Numbered from the stretch's first letter, positions 6,933 to 14,804 are shown. The stretch is 17,298 bases of DNA from CAZESS01 sp964594625 (GCA_964594625.1 CAZQNC010000020.1:1-17298), one strand, 5' to 3'. Numbers and translations are program-made. The notes: generated from the sequence alone by a model not told the origin.

Positions 6933-7054
6933 TATATATAGATGCGGCGGCTTGGGCTGGCCGATGTACGCAGCCCGACCGACGGGACGGTCTTCTCTGG
7001 CAATTATGGAAAACTTAATAAGGCCTGCGGCGATACCATGCTGGTGAGATAAAC

Positions 7055-7288
7055 ATGGCTATGGGATTCATCCTTATCTCCACGGCACCCGCCAGGGAGC
7101 ACGAGGTGTACAGCGAGCTCCTCAAGATAGAGGAAATCGTTGAGCTGCACCCGCTCTTCGGAGAATACGACCTCATAGCCAAGGTGGAAGCGGAGGATTT
7201 TGACACCCTGGGAAAAATCGTGGTGGATAAGATTCGGGCCATAGAAGGGGTGGCCGACACAAAAACCCTCACCGGAACAAAATTCTAA
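7055..7288 (+). CDS. Stand-alone Lrp/AsnC effector-binding (RAM) domain protein
   Basis: The 77-residue protein has the beta-alpha-beta-beta-alpha-beta layout of the Lrp/AsnC C-terminal domain and carries its signature GEYDLIAKV (36-44). There is no DNA-binding helix-turn-helix. Such single-domain proteins form dimers or higher oligomers, bind amino acids, and are thought to modulate full-length Lrp regulators or act as metabolite sensors. The ATG at 7055 follows GGTGAG (7043-7048) by 6 bases. The gene is 12 bp upstream of the small membrane protein gene and almost certainly co-transcribed with it. The regulator or enzyme it serves is not in the window. Confidence 0.9.
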   Translation: MAMGFILISTAPAREHEVYSELLKIEEIVELHPLFGEYDLIAKVEAEDFDTLGKIVVDKIRAIEGVADTKTLTGTKF

Positions 7289-7300
7289 GGAGGAAAAAAT

Positions 7301-7606
7301 ATGGAACCATGGTTACAACTGTTTGTGAGCATGCTGATGCTGGTATTCGCCATCGGTGCAATCATCGCAGGACTGTTCACCGCCTACTTCGGCTCCGGCA
7401 AAAGCCGCGCCATCGGCGGCATACTGCTGCTGATCGGTCTCATCGTGGCCTTCCTGTTCTACAACTACAGCGGTGACAGCGCCATCTGGGGCAACCCAGA
7501 ATGGACATGGGACGCCGTCAAATGGGGCGTCTCCTCGGTCATCGGTGCCATCGTCGGCGCGCTCGTCGCGCTGGGCGTGTTCCTGGCCGGCATCATGAAG
7601 GCGTAA
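7301..7606 (+). CDS. Small three-helix membrane protein, function unknown
   Basis: The 101-residue protein has three predicted membrane helices (about 7-29, 36-54 and 74-99) with glycine/alanine-rich faces. A short basic loop (GSGKSR, 31-36) follows helix 1, and a loop with three tryptophans and acidic residues (about 55-73) precedes helix 3. GSGKS here is not a Walker A motif: it sits in a turn between helices and nothing else of a nucleotide-binding fold is present. The ATG has the best Shine-Dalgarno in the window (AAGGAGG at 7287-7293), overlapping the stop codon of the Lrp-like gene. This implies strong, coupled translation. I do not recognise a family; a sensor or channel accessory role next to an amino-acid-binding domain is only a guess. 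Confidence 0.8.
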   Translation: MEPWLQLFVSMLMLVFAIGAIIAGLFTAYFGSGKSRAIGGILLLIGLIVAFLFYNYSGDSAIWGNPEWTWDAVKWGVSSVIGAIVGALVALGVFLAGIMKA

Positions 7607-7638
7607 TCGGCGCGGTTCATGCAGCGTAATCGATAATC

Positions 7639-7646
7639 GTTAATAG
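7639..7646 (+). promoter_or_regulatory. TATA-like element for the LarE-family gene
   Basis: GTTAATAG is centred 24 bp upstream of the GTG at 7667, giving a leaderless start. This supports the GTG over a nearby out-of-frame ATG at 7657. Confidence 0.4.
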
Positions 7647-7666
7647 CCGCAGGCATATGCAGAGAC

Positions 7667-8437
7667 GTGAGCGACCGCTACCCGCGCCTCGTTTCTCTTC
7701 TCTCCGATGGCGACGCCGTCGCCGTCGCGCTGTCCGGAGGCGTGGACAGCGCTCTGGTCGCCGCTGCAGCCGTGGACGCCGATATCGAGGCGATGGCCGT
7801 CACCATTTTTTCACCTGTCTTCGCTGGATGGCAGCGCCGGCAGGCCTCGGATGTGGCAGCGGAGATTGGCATCCGGCACGTCGTGGTTGAAACAGAATGG
7901 CTTCCCCCGACCGGGGAGAACCGCTGCGCCCAGTGCAAACGGGAGATGGCCCGATTATGGAAGCAGACGGCGGCGGCGCACGGCTTTTCCACCGTCGCGG
8001 ACGGGGTCACCGCCGCCGACCTGGCCAATCCCGCCAGGCCGGGCGCCCGGGTGGCCACCGAAGCCGGTATCTGGCATCCCCTGGCCGAGCTCGAGCTGTC
8101 CGAGGCGGACATCCGCGAGATGGCGCACGAGCAGGGGCTCTCTGTCTGGAACATGCCGTCGGAGGCCTGCCTGGCCAGCCGGCTGCCGCCGGATGAGCCC
8201 GTCACCCTGGGAAAACTCCGGAGGATAGCGGATGCGGAACAGCTGCTGCGGGAGATATCGCCGCGGGTCAGGGCCCGGATGCACGGCGACCTGGTCCGGA
8301 TAGAGCTGCCATCCGAGCTGTTCGAGGCGGTGCTAAAGCAGCGCGATGCCATCGTTGCGGGAATGCTCGACCTGGGCTTCCGCTACGTGACGCTCGACCT
8401 GCAGGGTTTCCGCCACGGCAGCATGCACCCTCGCTAG
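7667..8437 (+). CDS. larE: LarE-family ATP-dependent sulfur transferase (PP-loop)
   Basis: The 256-residue cytoplasmic protein has the PP-loop ATP pyrophosphatase motif SGGVDS (23-28) and the LarE-family segment PSEACLASRLP (164-174). LarE proteins adenylate and thiolate substrates; in Lactobacillus they insert sulfur into the nickel-pincer cofactor of lactate racemase. There are exactly three cysteines: Cys87 and Cys90 (RCAQCK) and Cys168. This pattern matches the LarE/TtuA-type members that hold a [4Fe-4S] cluster with three cysteines, rather than the single sacrificial-cysteine type. LarA, LarB and LarC are not in the window, so the true substrate may be different. The start is GTG, which the TATA spacing supports. 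The stop is 2 bp from the end of the convergent platform-protein gene. Confidence 0.88.
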   Translation: MSDRYPRLVSLLSDGDAVAVALSGGVDSALVAAAAVDADIEAMAVTIFSPVFAGWQRRQASDVAAEIGIRHVVVETEWLPPTGENRCAQCKREMARLWKQTAAAHGFSTVADGVTAADLANPARPGARVATEAGIWHPLAELELSEADIREMAHEQGLSVWNMPSEACLASRLPPDEPVTLGKLRRIADAEQLLREISPRVRARMHGDLVRIELPSELFEAVLKQRDAIVAGMLDLGFRYVTLDLQGFRHGSMHPR

Positions 8438-8439
8438 GG

Positions 8440-10401
8440 CTATGCCATCTTGCCGAACAGGGCCATGGCCAGGATGGTCACGATGCTGAAAAACGCCACG
8501 GCGGTGGGCAGCGCCTGCCCCAGGCCGTACAGGTATTCCACCCTGTCGTCGCCTTCGTCGATGCCGTTGGCGAACCGGACGAGCAGGAAGATGAGCTCGA
8601 TGACGTAGATGCCGATGACCAGGACGAAGTACTCCGGGCGGACGTCAAAGGACACGCCTGATATCCCCGAGAGGGCGCCCATGGGCGTGTCCTCGGGCAT
8701 ACCGCTCAGGTCTATGTTCCCGAGCACGACGGAGATGAGCTTGGTGATACCCAGGGTTACGCCGGCTATCATCGGCGCGAAAAGGGTGGCCGTGGACCTG
8801 AGCGTCGAGGTGAGCGTGCCCAGCGACTGCTTGATGCCCTTTTCCACGTCCTGCAGCTGCTTGAGATGCTCCGCGATTTTCACGATGGCGTTGCCCGCGG
8901 CCTCATGGCTCTTCTGCACGCCCTCTACGAACAGGCGCATGACCGCCCGGATGCGATCCGAGTAGACGTGCTTCAGCGAGCCGTATTCGTCGTCGAACAA
9001 TGCCTCCCGGAGATTGGTGCGAATGGCGGTGAGATTGAACGCGGTGCGGGCAAAGATGCTCCCCATCTTGGAGCCCTTGAGCGTCTGCGATGCATACTGG
9101 AAGGCGTCCTCCGCCGGCTTTCCCTCGGTGATCCGCTTCCCGATGACGTACAACGAGTCGGCGAACTCCCGTTCCATGGCCTTGATTTCGTCCCTGGTCT
9201 TCTTGTAGGGCCGGTAGGTGCCCAGGCAGTAGATGCCGACGGCGGCGGCGACGCCCCACAGGATGAACAATGTTACGGGGAAATACTCGTTGAGCCCGCC
9301 CTGGCTGGCCGGCTTCGCCAGAAACGACAGCAGGGTGCCCTCGAAGGAAAACACGGGGAGGAGCATGAACACCACGCCGGGTAGCGCGATGGCCGCGCCG
9401 ATGCCGACCGCCGTTGCCAGGTTCGCCCGCTTGTTGACGTTTTCCACCGCCGGGTGGTCGTCCGGGATGGACGGCGGGTTGAACGTGGCCGGCCGGGACC
9501 GCAATACCTTCCGGATGTAGGCGAACAATGCCAGGGGCAGCAGGATGTCGTAGAGCAAAAAAATCTGGACGAGGGAGAGCCGGAGCCCGACCAGTGAGGC
9601 GGCGGGCATCATGGCGATGAGCGCCAGGGGTATCATGACCCCGATGGAATAGATGACCAGCGTGGGCTGATGCAGCTGCTGGGCAAACGAGGTCATGCTG
9701 CTCCGGGTGCCCTCCATCACCAGGGAGAGCGACCGGTTCAACGTCATGTTGCGGGCATCCTGGCTGTTCTCCCGGACGGCGCTCCGCACCAGGTGCAGCG
9801 CCCGCTTGAGGTAGTCGCTCCATTTGCCCCACATGTCGGCGAAGGCGGTGACGGCGTCGTCGACGCTGTGGTAGACCCGGATCTCCAGGTCCCAGATGAG
9901 CTTGCGCATGTCCCTGCCCAGCGAGGTGTGGGACTCCCGGGCGGCGAAGCGAAGCCCGTCCTCCATGTTGGGCACCAGCTTCAGGTACATCACGATGTAG
10001 CTCAATACCTCGGGGATGTCGCCCAGCGAGTGGACCTTCATGTGCCGGGCCAGGCTCTTCGGGTACTCGCTCAGGAACTGCAGGGCGGCCAGCGGCAGCC
10101 CCAGGGTGACCGCGACCAGGAGCACGAGCGTCAGGCCGCCCACGGCCCCGAGGGAAAAGCCATACATGGCAAAGATGGCGACGTCGATGAGCAGCCCCGC
10201 CAGTGCCGCCACCAATGCCCCGGCGTAGGAGCACAGCAGCACCTCGTAGGGCTCGAGTTCGAGGCCGGTGAAGTTGAGCGCGTCGATGAACGCGTCGGAC
10301 ACATTGCCGCGGGCTTTCCGCCTGAACGCGTCGAGGTCGCCGGCCAGCCAGGAAAAATGTGTGACGGCCATGCCGCACAGCCGCTCATACCACGCAGTCA
10401 T
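8440..10401 (-). CDS. Type IV pilus-like membrane platform protein, double TadC/FlaJ type
   Basis: The 653-residue integral membrane protein would anchor a pilus-type assembly machine and work with the ATPase encoded just upstream. It carries two T2SSF-like domains. The first is around 125-260 (DIPEVLSYIVMYLKLVPNMEDG, 128-149) and the second around 405-555 (FADSLYVIGKRITEGKPAEDAF, 413-434). Hydrophobic helices lie at about 57-78, 85-110, 248-266, 274-297, 328-352, 376-395, 540-560, 591-611 and 631-650. This double-length form is the euryarchaeal archaellum/pilus arrangement. The ATG at 10401 overlaps the ATPase stop by 4 bp (ATGA), implying translational coupling. The frame stays open upstream to 10641, but that extension is arginine/histidine-rich shadow sequence inside the ATPase gene. 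Confidence 0.92.
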   Translation of the reverse strand: MTAWYERLCGMAVTHFSWLAGDLDAFRRKARGNVSDAFIDALNFTGLELEPYEVLLCSYAGALVAALAGLLIDVAIFAMYGFSLGAVGGLTLVLLVAVTLGLPLAALQFLSEYPKSLARHMKVHSLGDIPEVLSYIVMYLKLVPNMEDGLRFAARESHTSLGRDMRKLIWDLEIRVYHSVDDAVTAFADMWGKWSDYLKRALHLVRSAVRENSQDARNMTLNRSLSLVMEGTRSSMTSFAQQLHQPTLVIYSIGVMIPLALIAMMPAASLVGLRLSLVQIFLLYDILLPLALFAYIRKVLRSRPATFNPPSIPDDHPAVENVNKRANLATAVGIGAAIALPGVVFMLLPVFSFEGTLLSFLAKPASQGGLNEYFPVTLFILWGVAAAVGIYCLGTYRPYKKTRDEIKAMEREFADSLYVIGKRITEGKPAEDAFQYASQTLKGSKMGSIFARTAFNLTAIRTNLREALFDDEYGSLKHVYSDRIRAVMRLFVEGVQKSHEAAGNAIVKIAEHLKQLQDVEKGIKQSLGTLTSTLRSTATLFAPMIAGVTLGITKLISVVLGNIDLSGMPEDTPMGALSGISGVSFDVRPEYFVLVIGIYVIELIFLLVRFANGIDEGDDRVEYLYGLGQALPTAVAFFSIVTILAMALFGKMA

Positions 10402-12638
10402 CGTATCCGGCCCGCGTACTCCCTGAACCAGCGCATCCAGTTTTCCTTGACCTCCTCGTAGTCGGGCGTGCCGTGCTCCCGCCGGCTTTCCTCGGTGGCG
10501 ATCCAGAAGGCGTTGTTGGCGTCGCGGACCGCCCGTGCCTCCAAAAGCTGCGGCGTATGCTCGCCGTACTGGACCATGGTCTTCCGGATGTCGGCGCGGA
10601 GGGCGATGTTGTCGATGGCCCGCTCGATGTCCATGCCCCATTCCCGGGCGATGCGGCCGATGACCTCGGACTGGCCCATGTCGAGCAGGTCCGTCGCTTC
10701 AAGCCGGTCGCGGGCGGCGTTGTACCGCATGATGTCCGCGAACACGCTGTCGGGGTCCACGTCGCCGCTCCAGCCCGCCTTGGATATCTCGGAGACCTGT
10801 ATCACCCGCCGCCGTTTCTCCATGCCCCCGCCGATGCGGATGGGCGCCGCGATGGCGACCACGTCGGTGGCCTTGAACGAGGTGGGGGCGACGCCGATGT
10901 CGTAGACGATGCGCTCGAACACGTCCCTCGTGGTGGCGCCGTGAATGGTGCCCAGGATGAGGTTGCCGGCGGCGCCCACCCGCATGGCCTCGAACAGTAC
11001 CTTGGTTTCCTCGCCGCGGACCTCGCCCAGGATGAGCACCGACTCGCCGAGTCGCAACGCGGTGCGGAGCGCCGTCTTGGGGTCGACGCCGGTCTGGCCG
11101 CCCGCGGTGATGGGCTGGGTGACCAGGGACTGCACCTTGTAGCCCAGGCCTTGTAATCTGTCGACGGGGAGCTCCGGCGTGTCCTCCAGGGTGAGGATGC
11201 GGTAGCGCTGCGGTATCTCGAGCAGCAGGGCGGAGAGCAGCGACGTTTTCCCGGAGCCGCGGCTGCCGGCGATGAGCATCGACGCCTGCCCGTCGACGAG
11301 GAAGCTCAGCAGCCCGGCGGCCATCGGGGTGAACATGTCGTATTTGATGAACTTGGGCAGCGTCCAGGGCGTGGTGCTGTGCCGCCGGATGGCGAACGCG
11401 ACGCCTTTCTCGGTCAATGGCGGCGAGATGGCGGCGATGCGGGCGTCGTAGGCGTCCAGGCTCATGTCCAGGATGGGCGCTCCCTCGGAGAACGGGCGGC
11501 CGCTGAGGCTGCGGAAGCGCGATGACAGGCTTTCCACGTCTCCCTCTGAGAAATAGATGTTGGAGGTGTACTCCTCGCCGTCGACGATGAGGTGCAGCGG
11601 GTTGTTGACCACGGGGGCGTTGATGTAGATGTCCTGTATCCGCTCGTCGAGCAGCAGGTCTTCGAGGATGCCGAGGCCGGCGGTGTACTTGGCGAAGATG
11701 TCGGACAGTGTCTCCAGCCGCTCCCGGGTCAGCGACATGTCCATCTCGCTGGCGACGTCGGTGATTTTTTCCCGGCCGTATTTAAGAAAATATTCCCTCG
11801 CCGTTGCGGGGTCCATGAACGATGACTCGGACGGGCGATGCCGGGCCAGGCTTTTTTTGACCCGCTGCAGGAGCTGCAACTCCCGGTCCGGCAGGTTGTA
11901 CTCCGACGGGATCACGAAATACATTTTTTCCGGCCTGGACTGCAGCGCGTAGAGGGACACGTCGAGCGGTCGCCCGCCCTCCCGCTGCACCTTGTACTTT
12001 CGGATGAAGACCGCGTCGGAGGGCGGCGTCAGCCGGATGTAGGTGTCGAAGAACATGGGGCGGACGTAGGGCTGAATTTTATCTTGGTAGTAGGTCCCGG
12101 GGCTTTTTTCGCCGATGACGCGCCGGGTGAGCCCGCGCCGCTCGAGCAGGTCCGCCAGTCCCTCGACGTAGCGCTTCCGGCAGGCGGTGCATGTGTCGCT
12201 GTCCTCCGGCGGGGCATCCCTGATGCGCGGTCCTCCGGTGTGGCCGTCCCGCTGCTCTCGCAGCTCCTGCCGCAGCCGCTGTATCGCCCGGACCGGGTCG
12301 CCGCTTGCCAGCTCTCGTATCTCCTGGAGGGTCTGCCGTCGCCGGCGGAGGCATGCCTCGCAGTCTTCACCGTCGGCGGTCGATGGCAGCGTGTAGTTTT
12401 TCAGTCCCTCGGTAAACGCGGAAAGATCTTTCAGAAAAGAGAGCGCGTCCCCGTCGAACACCTTGACCAGGGGATGGTGCAGCGCGATGCGGTCCACGTC
12501 CGCCTCCGCGCCCATCAGCTCCAGCAGGTTTTGTCTGCACGTGCTGTCCACGATGGAGGATGCGCCGCCGCAGGCGTCGCAGTCGACGAGCGCCACCCGT
12601 AGGCTTCCTTCGTCTCGTATCTCGTGGGGGCAGGTCAT
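10398..12638 (-). CDS. Type IV pilus-like secretion ATPase (TadA/FlaI family) with cysteine-rich N-terminus
   Basis: The 746-residue cytoplasmic motor probably drives pilin assembly through the co-encoded platform protein. The ATPase core shows Walker A GSRGSGKT (458-465), the Asp box TLEDTPEL (483-490), Walker B SVLILGEVRGEE (533-544) and the His box GTIHGATT (563-570). An N-terminal beta-domain with LDERIQDIYIN (330-340) precedes it. The first 180 residues are unusual: three CxxC pairs (Cys20/23, 93/96, 150/153) plus Cys3 and Cys34, with arginine-rich coiled-coil-like stretches between, suggesting a metal-binding head. About 100 residues follow the usual end of the core. The ATG at 12638 fits a TATA box 28 bp upstream. 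The substrate pilin is not visible, so archaellum, pilus or DNA-uptake use stays open. Confidence 0.93.
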   Translation of the reverse strand: MTCPHEIRDEGSLRVALVDCDACGGASSIVDSTCRQNLLELMGAEADVDRIALHHPLVKVFDGDALSFLKDLSAFTEGLKNYTLPSTADGEDCEACLRRRRQTLQEIRELASGDPVRAIQRLRQELREQRDGHTGGPRIRDAPPEDSDTCTACRKRYVEGLADLLERRGLTRRVIGEKSPGTYYQDKIQPYVRPMFFDTYIRLTPPSDAVFIRKYKVQREGGRPLDVSLYALQSRPEKMYFVIPSEYNLPDRELQLLQRVKKSLARHRPSESSFMDPATAREYFLKYGREKITDVASEMDMSLTRERLETLSDIFAKYTAGLGILEDLLLDERIQDIYINAPVVNNPLHLIVDGEEYTSNIYFSEGDVESLSSRFRSLSGRPFSEGAPILDMSLDAYDARIAAISPPLTEKGVAFAIRRHSTTPWTLPKFIKYDMFTPMAAGLLSFLVDGQASMLIAGSRGSGKTSLLSALLLEIPQRYRILTLEDTPELPVDRLQGLGYKVQSLVTQPITAGGQTGVDPKTALRTALRLGESVLILGEVRGEETKVLFEAMRVGAAGNLILGTIHGATTRDVFERIVYDIGVAPTSFKATDVVAIAAPIRIGGGMEKRRRVIQVSEISKAGWSGDVDPDSVFADIMRYNAARDRLEATDLLDMGQSEVIGRIAREWGMDIERAIDNIALRADIRKTMVQYGEHTPQLLEARAVRDANNAFWIATEESRREHGTPDYEEVKENWMRWFREYAGRIR

Positions 12639-12676
12639 ACAAAACGTTAATCAACTATCACACTATATACTTTGTT
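12639..12676. promoter_or_regulatory. Divergent promoter gap between the pilus ATPase and HerA-like genes
   Basis: The 38-bp gap has a clear leftward TATA box, GTATATAGT on the minus strand at 12662-12670, centred 28 bp from the pilus ATPase ATG. A weaker rightward AT-rich element around 12645-12653 lies about 28 bp from the HerA-like ATG. No Shine-Dalgarno precedes either gene, so both are probably leaderless. The two promoters interleave, so one regulator could control both operons. Confidence 0.6.
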
Positions 12677-13957
12677 ATGAGCATCACCATCCGCAACGTA
12701 AATGACGACGACGCGGAGCGGGGCACACTTAGTGATAATCTCTATGTGCTCGGTCGCCGCACCGCCGGCACCCGGGGGCTGCTCCAGCTCGGCCGCTATT
12801 ACGCGCTCGACCAGTCGCTGGGCTCCACCGTCTACGTCGACGGCGCCGACCCCCACGTGGTTCTCATCTGCGGCAAGCGGGGCTACGGTAAATCATACAC
12901 GCTGGGCACGTTCATGGAGGAGATGGCCCGGCTGGACGACGACGTCCGGCGCGCCCTGGGCCTGCTCGTCGTGGACACCCTGGGCATCTTCTGGACGTCC
13001 CGTTATGGCAACGCCAGGCAGGAGGAACTGCTGGAGCGATGGGGGTACGAGCCGCAGGGCCTGGACATCCGGCTGCTGACCAGGCCGGGCCAGGTTGACG
13101 ACTACACAGCCAAGGGCATCGACGCAGCCGCGTTCCAGCTGCGCACGTCGGAGGTCACCCCGGCGCAGTGGTGCCAGCTGTTCGACGCCGCCCCGACCGA
13201 TCCCTTGGGCGTCGCGGTCACCAGAGTCGTCACGTCGCTTGAGCCGCCATACGGCATCGAGGACATCGTCGCAGCACTGCGGGCAGACCAGCGGACCCCG
13301 GACCAGGTCACCGGAGCGGCGGAAAACTTTTTCGAGATGGCCGCCGGATGGAACGTGTTCAGCCCCGACGGCATGCCCCTCGACGACATCGTCATCGGCG
13401 GCCGGGTCACCGTCCTGGACATGAGCGCCTACCCGGAGGAGCTCAAAGCGGTCGTGGTGGCCGTGCTGGCCCGCACGATATTCGAACGCCGCATCCGGGA
13501 GCGCCGGCGGGACGAGGAACGCCAGATGCAGGAAAACGACGACGATGCAGGGGGATTTCCCCTGGTCTGGATGGTCATAGACGAAGCCCAGGTGTTCCTG
13601 CCCGACGAGCCGAGCATGGCCAAGGACGTATTGATAAAACAGTGGATGCGGCAGGGGCGGCAGCCCGGCGTCTCCCTGCTTATGGCCACCCAACGGCCCA
13701 GCGCCCTGGACCCCGAGGTGCTGTCCCACAGCGACATGATCATCTGCCATCGGCTGACCGCCCAGCAGGACATCGAGGCGCTGAACATGGTCCGGCCCAC
13801 CTACATGCAGGGCAGCATCAGCCAGGCATTGAAAAAAGTGGGGACCGAGAAGGGCGTGGCGCTCATCGTCGACGACACCTCGGAGTCGGTGCACGTCATC
13901 AAGGTCCGGCCGCGCCTGAGCTGGCACGGCGGCGAGGAGCCCTCGGCGCTGTGGTGA
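12677..13957 (+). CDS. HerA/VirB4-like ATPase (DUF87-type)
   Basis: The 426-residue protein belongs to the HerA/FtsK class of hexameric ATPases that move DNA or drive conjugation-type secretion. Motifs are Walker A GKRGYGKS (66-73), Walker B VWMVIDEAQ (297-305) and MATQRPSALDPE (336-347), the HerA-type sensor segment. Lys323 to Arg328 (QWMRQGR) resembles the arginine-finger helix of HerA. Only about 60 residues precede Walker A, less than the full HAS-barrel of HerA. There are no membrane helices. NurA, Mre11 and Rad50, the usual HerA neighbours, are absent. Instead the stop is 1 bp before a prepilin peptidase gene and the divergent operon encodes a pilus motor. The ATG at 12677 is chosen because upstream in-frame sequence is arginine-rich shadow of the neighbouring gene. 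Confidence 0.9.
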   Translation: MSITIRNVNDDDAERGTLSDNLYVLGRRTAGTRGLLQLGRYYALDQSLGSTVYVDGADPHVVLICGKRGYGKSYTLGTFMEEMARLDDDVRRALGLLVVDTLGIFWTSRYGNARQEELLERWGYEPQGLDIRLLTRPGQVDDYTAKGIDAAAFQLRTSEVTPAQWCQLFDAAPTDPLGVAVTRVVTSLEPPYGIEDIVAALRADQRTPDQVTGAAENFFEMAAGWNVFSPDGMPLDDIVIGGRVTVLDMSAYPEELKAVVVAVLARTIFERRIRERRRDEERQMQENDDDAGGFPLVWMVIDEAQVFLPDEPSMAKDVLIKQWMRQGRQPGVSLLMATQRPSALDPEVLSHSDMIICHRLTAQQDIEALNMVRPTYMQGSISQALKKVGTEKGVALIVDDTSESVHVIKVRPRLSWHGGEEPSALW

Positions 13958-13958
13958 C

Positions 13959-14804
13959 ATGCTCTGGACTGTCGGCGCCGGTGTCGCCCTTGCTGGCACG
14001 TGTGCTGCTGCTGTTATCGACGTCCGGACGAAGGAGATTCCAAACGTGCTGACCCTGGGCATGATAGCCGCCGGCGCGATATTGTCCGCCGGCCGTATCT
14101 TTCTGGGTGAACCCTGGCTGCTCCTGCTGCCCTCCGCGGGGATGGCGGTGGGGCTGGCGTGGCTGCTGTGGCGCGCCGGTCTGTTCGGGGGCGGCGACGC
14201 CAAGCTCATGATGGGCATCGCGCTGCTGGTACCATTGTACCCCGGTGGCCTGTCGTTTCTTCCCACGTTTTTCATCATGCTGGCCCTGGCCTCCTTCGTC
14301 CACTATTTTATATTCGGACTGGTGGCCATGGTCCGACGGCGCCGGGTGCTCCCGGCGGTGCTGTTCGCCGCGGTGCCCGCCGGTGCGGCTTTAGCCATGT
14401 TTTATGCCGCTCGAGAGCTGCTCCCCTGGCCGCACATTGCTGCGCTGCTGGCTCTGGCCCTGGCCGCCGACCTGGTGAGCCCGCTGCTGCCCTATCGCCG
14501 CGTCGTGGCGGTTGACGACAGTCTGGAGGGCCTGCTGCTGGCGGAGACCGTCGGCCTGCGCAACGGCGAGGTGGTCCGGGATCCGGTGCCGTCGTCGCTG
14601 CTCCGCCGCATCGTGCACGACGGCCCGGAGATGGACGAGGTCGTCGCATCGCCATGTCACCTGGGCGTGCAGCCCGGGGACGTCGAACGGCTGCGGGGCG
14701 TGGTTGAAGAGGTAGCGGTGTTCCCCGTGTTTCCCTTCGCCCCGGTGATACTGGCGGCGCTGGTGCTGGCATTGGTGTTCGGCAACGTGGTGCCGGTGCC
14801 ATAA
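13959..14804 (+). CDS. Prepilin peptidase (A24 aspartic protease, archaeal PibD/FlaK type)
   Basis: This integral membrane protease would cleave class III signal peptides of pilins or archaellins on the cytoplasmic side. Catalytic aspartates are Asp21 (AAVIDVRTKEIPN, 17-29) and Asp80 in the GxGD motif (FGGGDAKLMMG, 76-86). Predicted helices span about 3-21, 30-48, 52-71, 84-95, 99-124, 131-150 and 155-174. A polar region (about 180-255) with no similarity I recognise follows, and a final helix ends the protein (about 258-277). At 281 residues it is longer than simple archaeal FlaK proteins because of this C-terminal part. It is 1 bp downstream of the HerA-like gene, so the two are co-transcribed. 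Its presence shows that the divergent ATPase/platform pair handles a class III signal-peptide substrate. Confidence 0.92.
   Translation: MLWTVGAGVALAGTCAAAVIDVRTKEIPNVLTLGMIAAGAILSAGRIFLGEPWLLLLPSAGMAVGLAWLLWRAGLFGGGDAKLMMGIALLVPLYPGGLSFLPTFFIMLALASFVHYFIFGLVAMVRRRRVLPAVLFAAVPAGAALAMFYAARELLPWPHIAALLALALAADLVSPLLPYRRVVAVDDSLEGLLLAETVGLRNGEVVRDPVPSSLLRRIVHDGPEMDEVVASPCHLGVQPGDVERLRGVVEEVAVFPVFPFAPVILAALVLALVFGNVVPVP

Larger units (their letters stand above)
6727..7054. other. Longest intergenic region, between tbp and the Lrp-like gene
   Basis: The 328-bp gap holds the tbp TATA box (6748-6756), a G-rich element and hairpin (6777-6821), a small GCCC/GGGC hairpin (6842-6855), AT-rich inverted repeats (6882-6932), two TATA-like elements for the rightward operon (6932-6941 and 7014-7020) and a Shine-Dalgarno at 7043-7048. 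A 68-codon open frame at 6735-6941 shows no protein-like features. I see no tRNA. Confidence 0.6.

Noticed and set aside
6735..6941. Small open frame of 68 codons in the tbp-Lrp gap
   Set aside because: It runs through the G-rich hairpin and AT-rich repeats, has no Shine-Dalgarno, and starts inside the tbp promoter.
7391..7410. Walker A-like GSGKS in the 101-residue membrane protein
   Set aside because: It sits in a short loop between membrane helices with no other nucleotide-binding features.
8903..10378. Second minus-strand frame of 491 codons inside the platform-protein gene
   Set aside because: Composition is arginine/glycine/histidine-rich and lacks membrane helices, unlike the true frame.
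10402..10641. N-terminal extension of the platform protein
   Set aside because: It lies within the ATPase gene and has shadow composition; the ATGA overlap at 10398-10401 gives a natural coupled start.
12893..14278. Open frame of 461 codons opposite the HerA-like and peptidase genes
   Set aside because: It spans two unrelated real genes on the other strand and shows no protein family signal.
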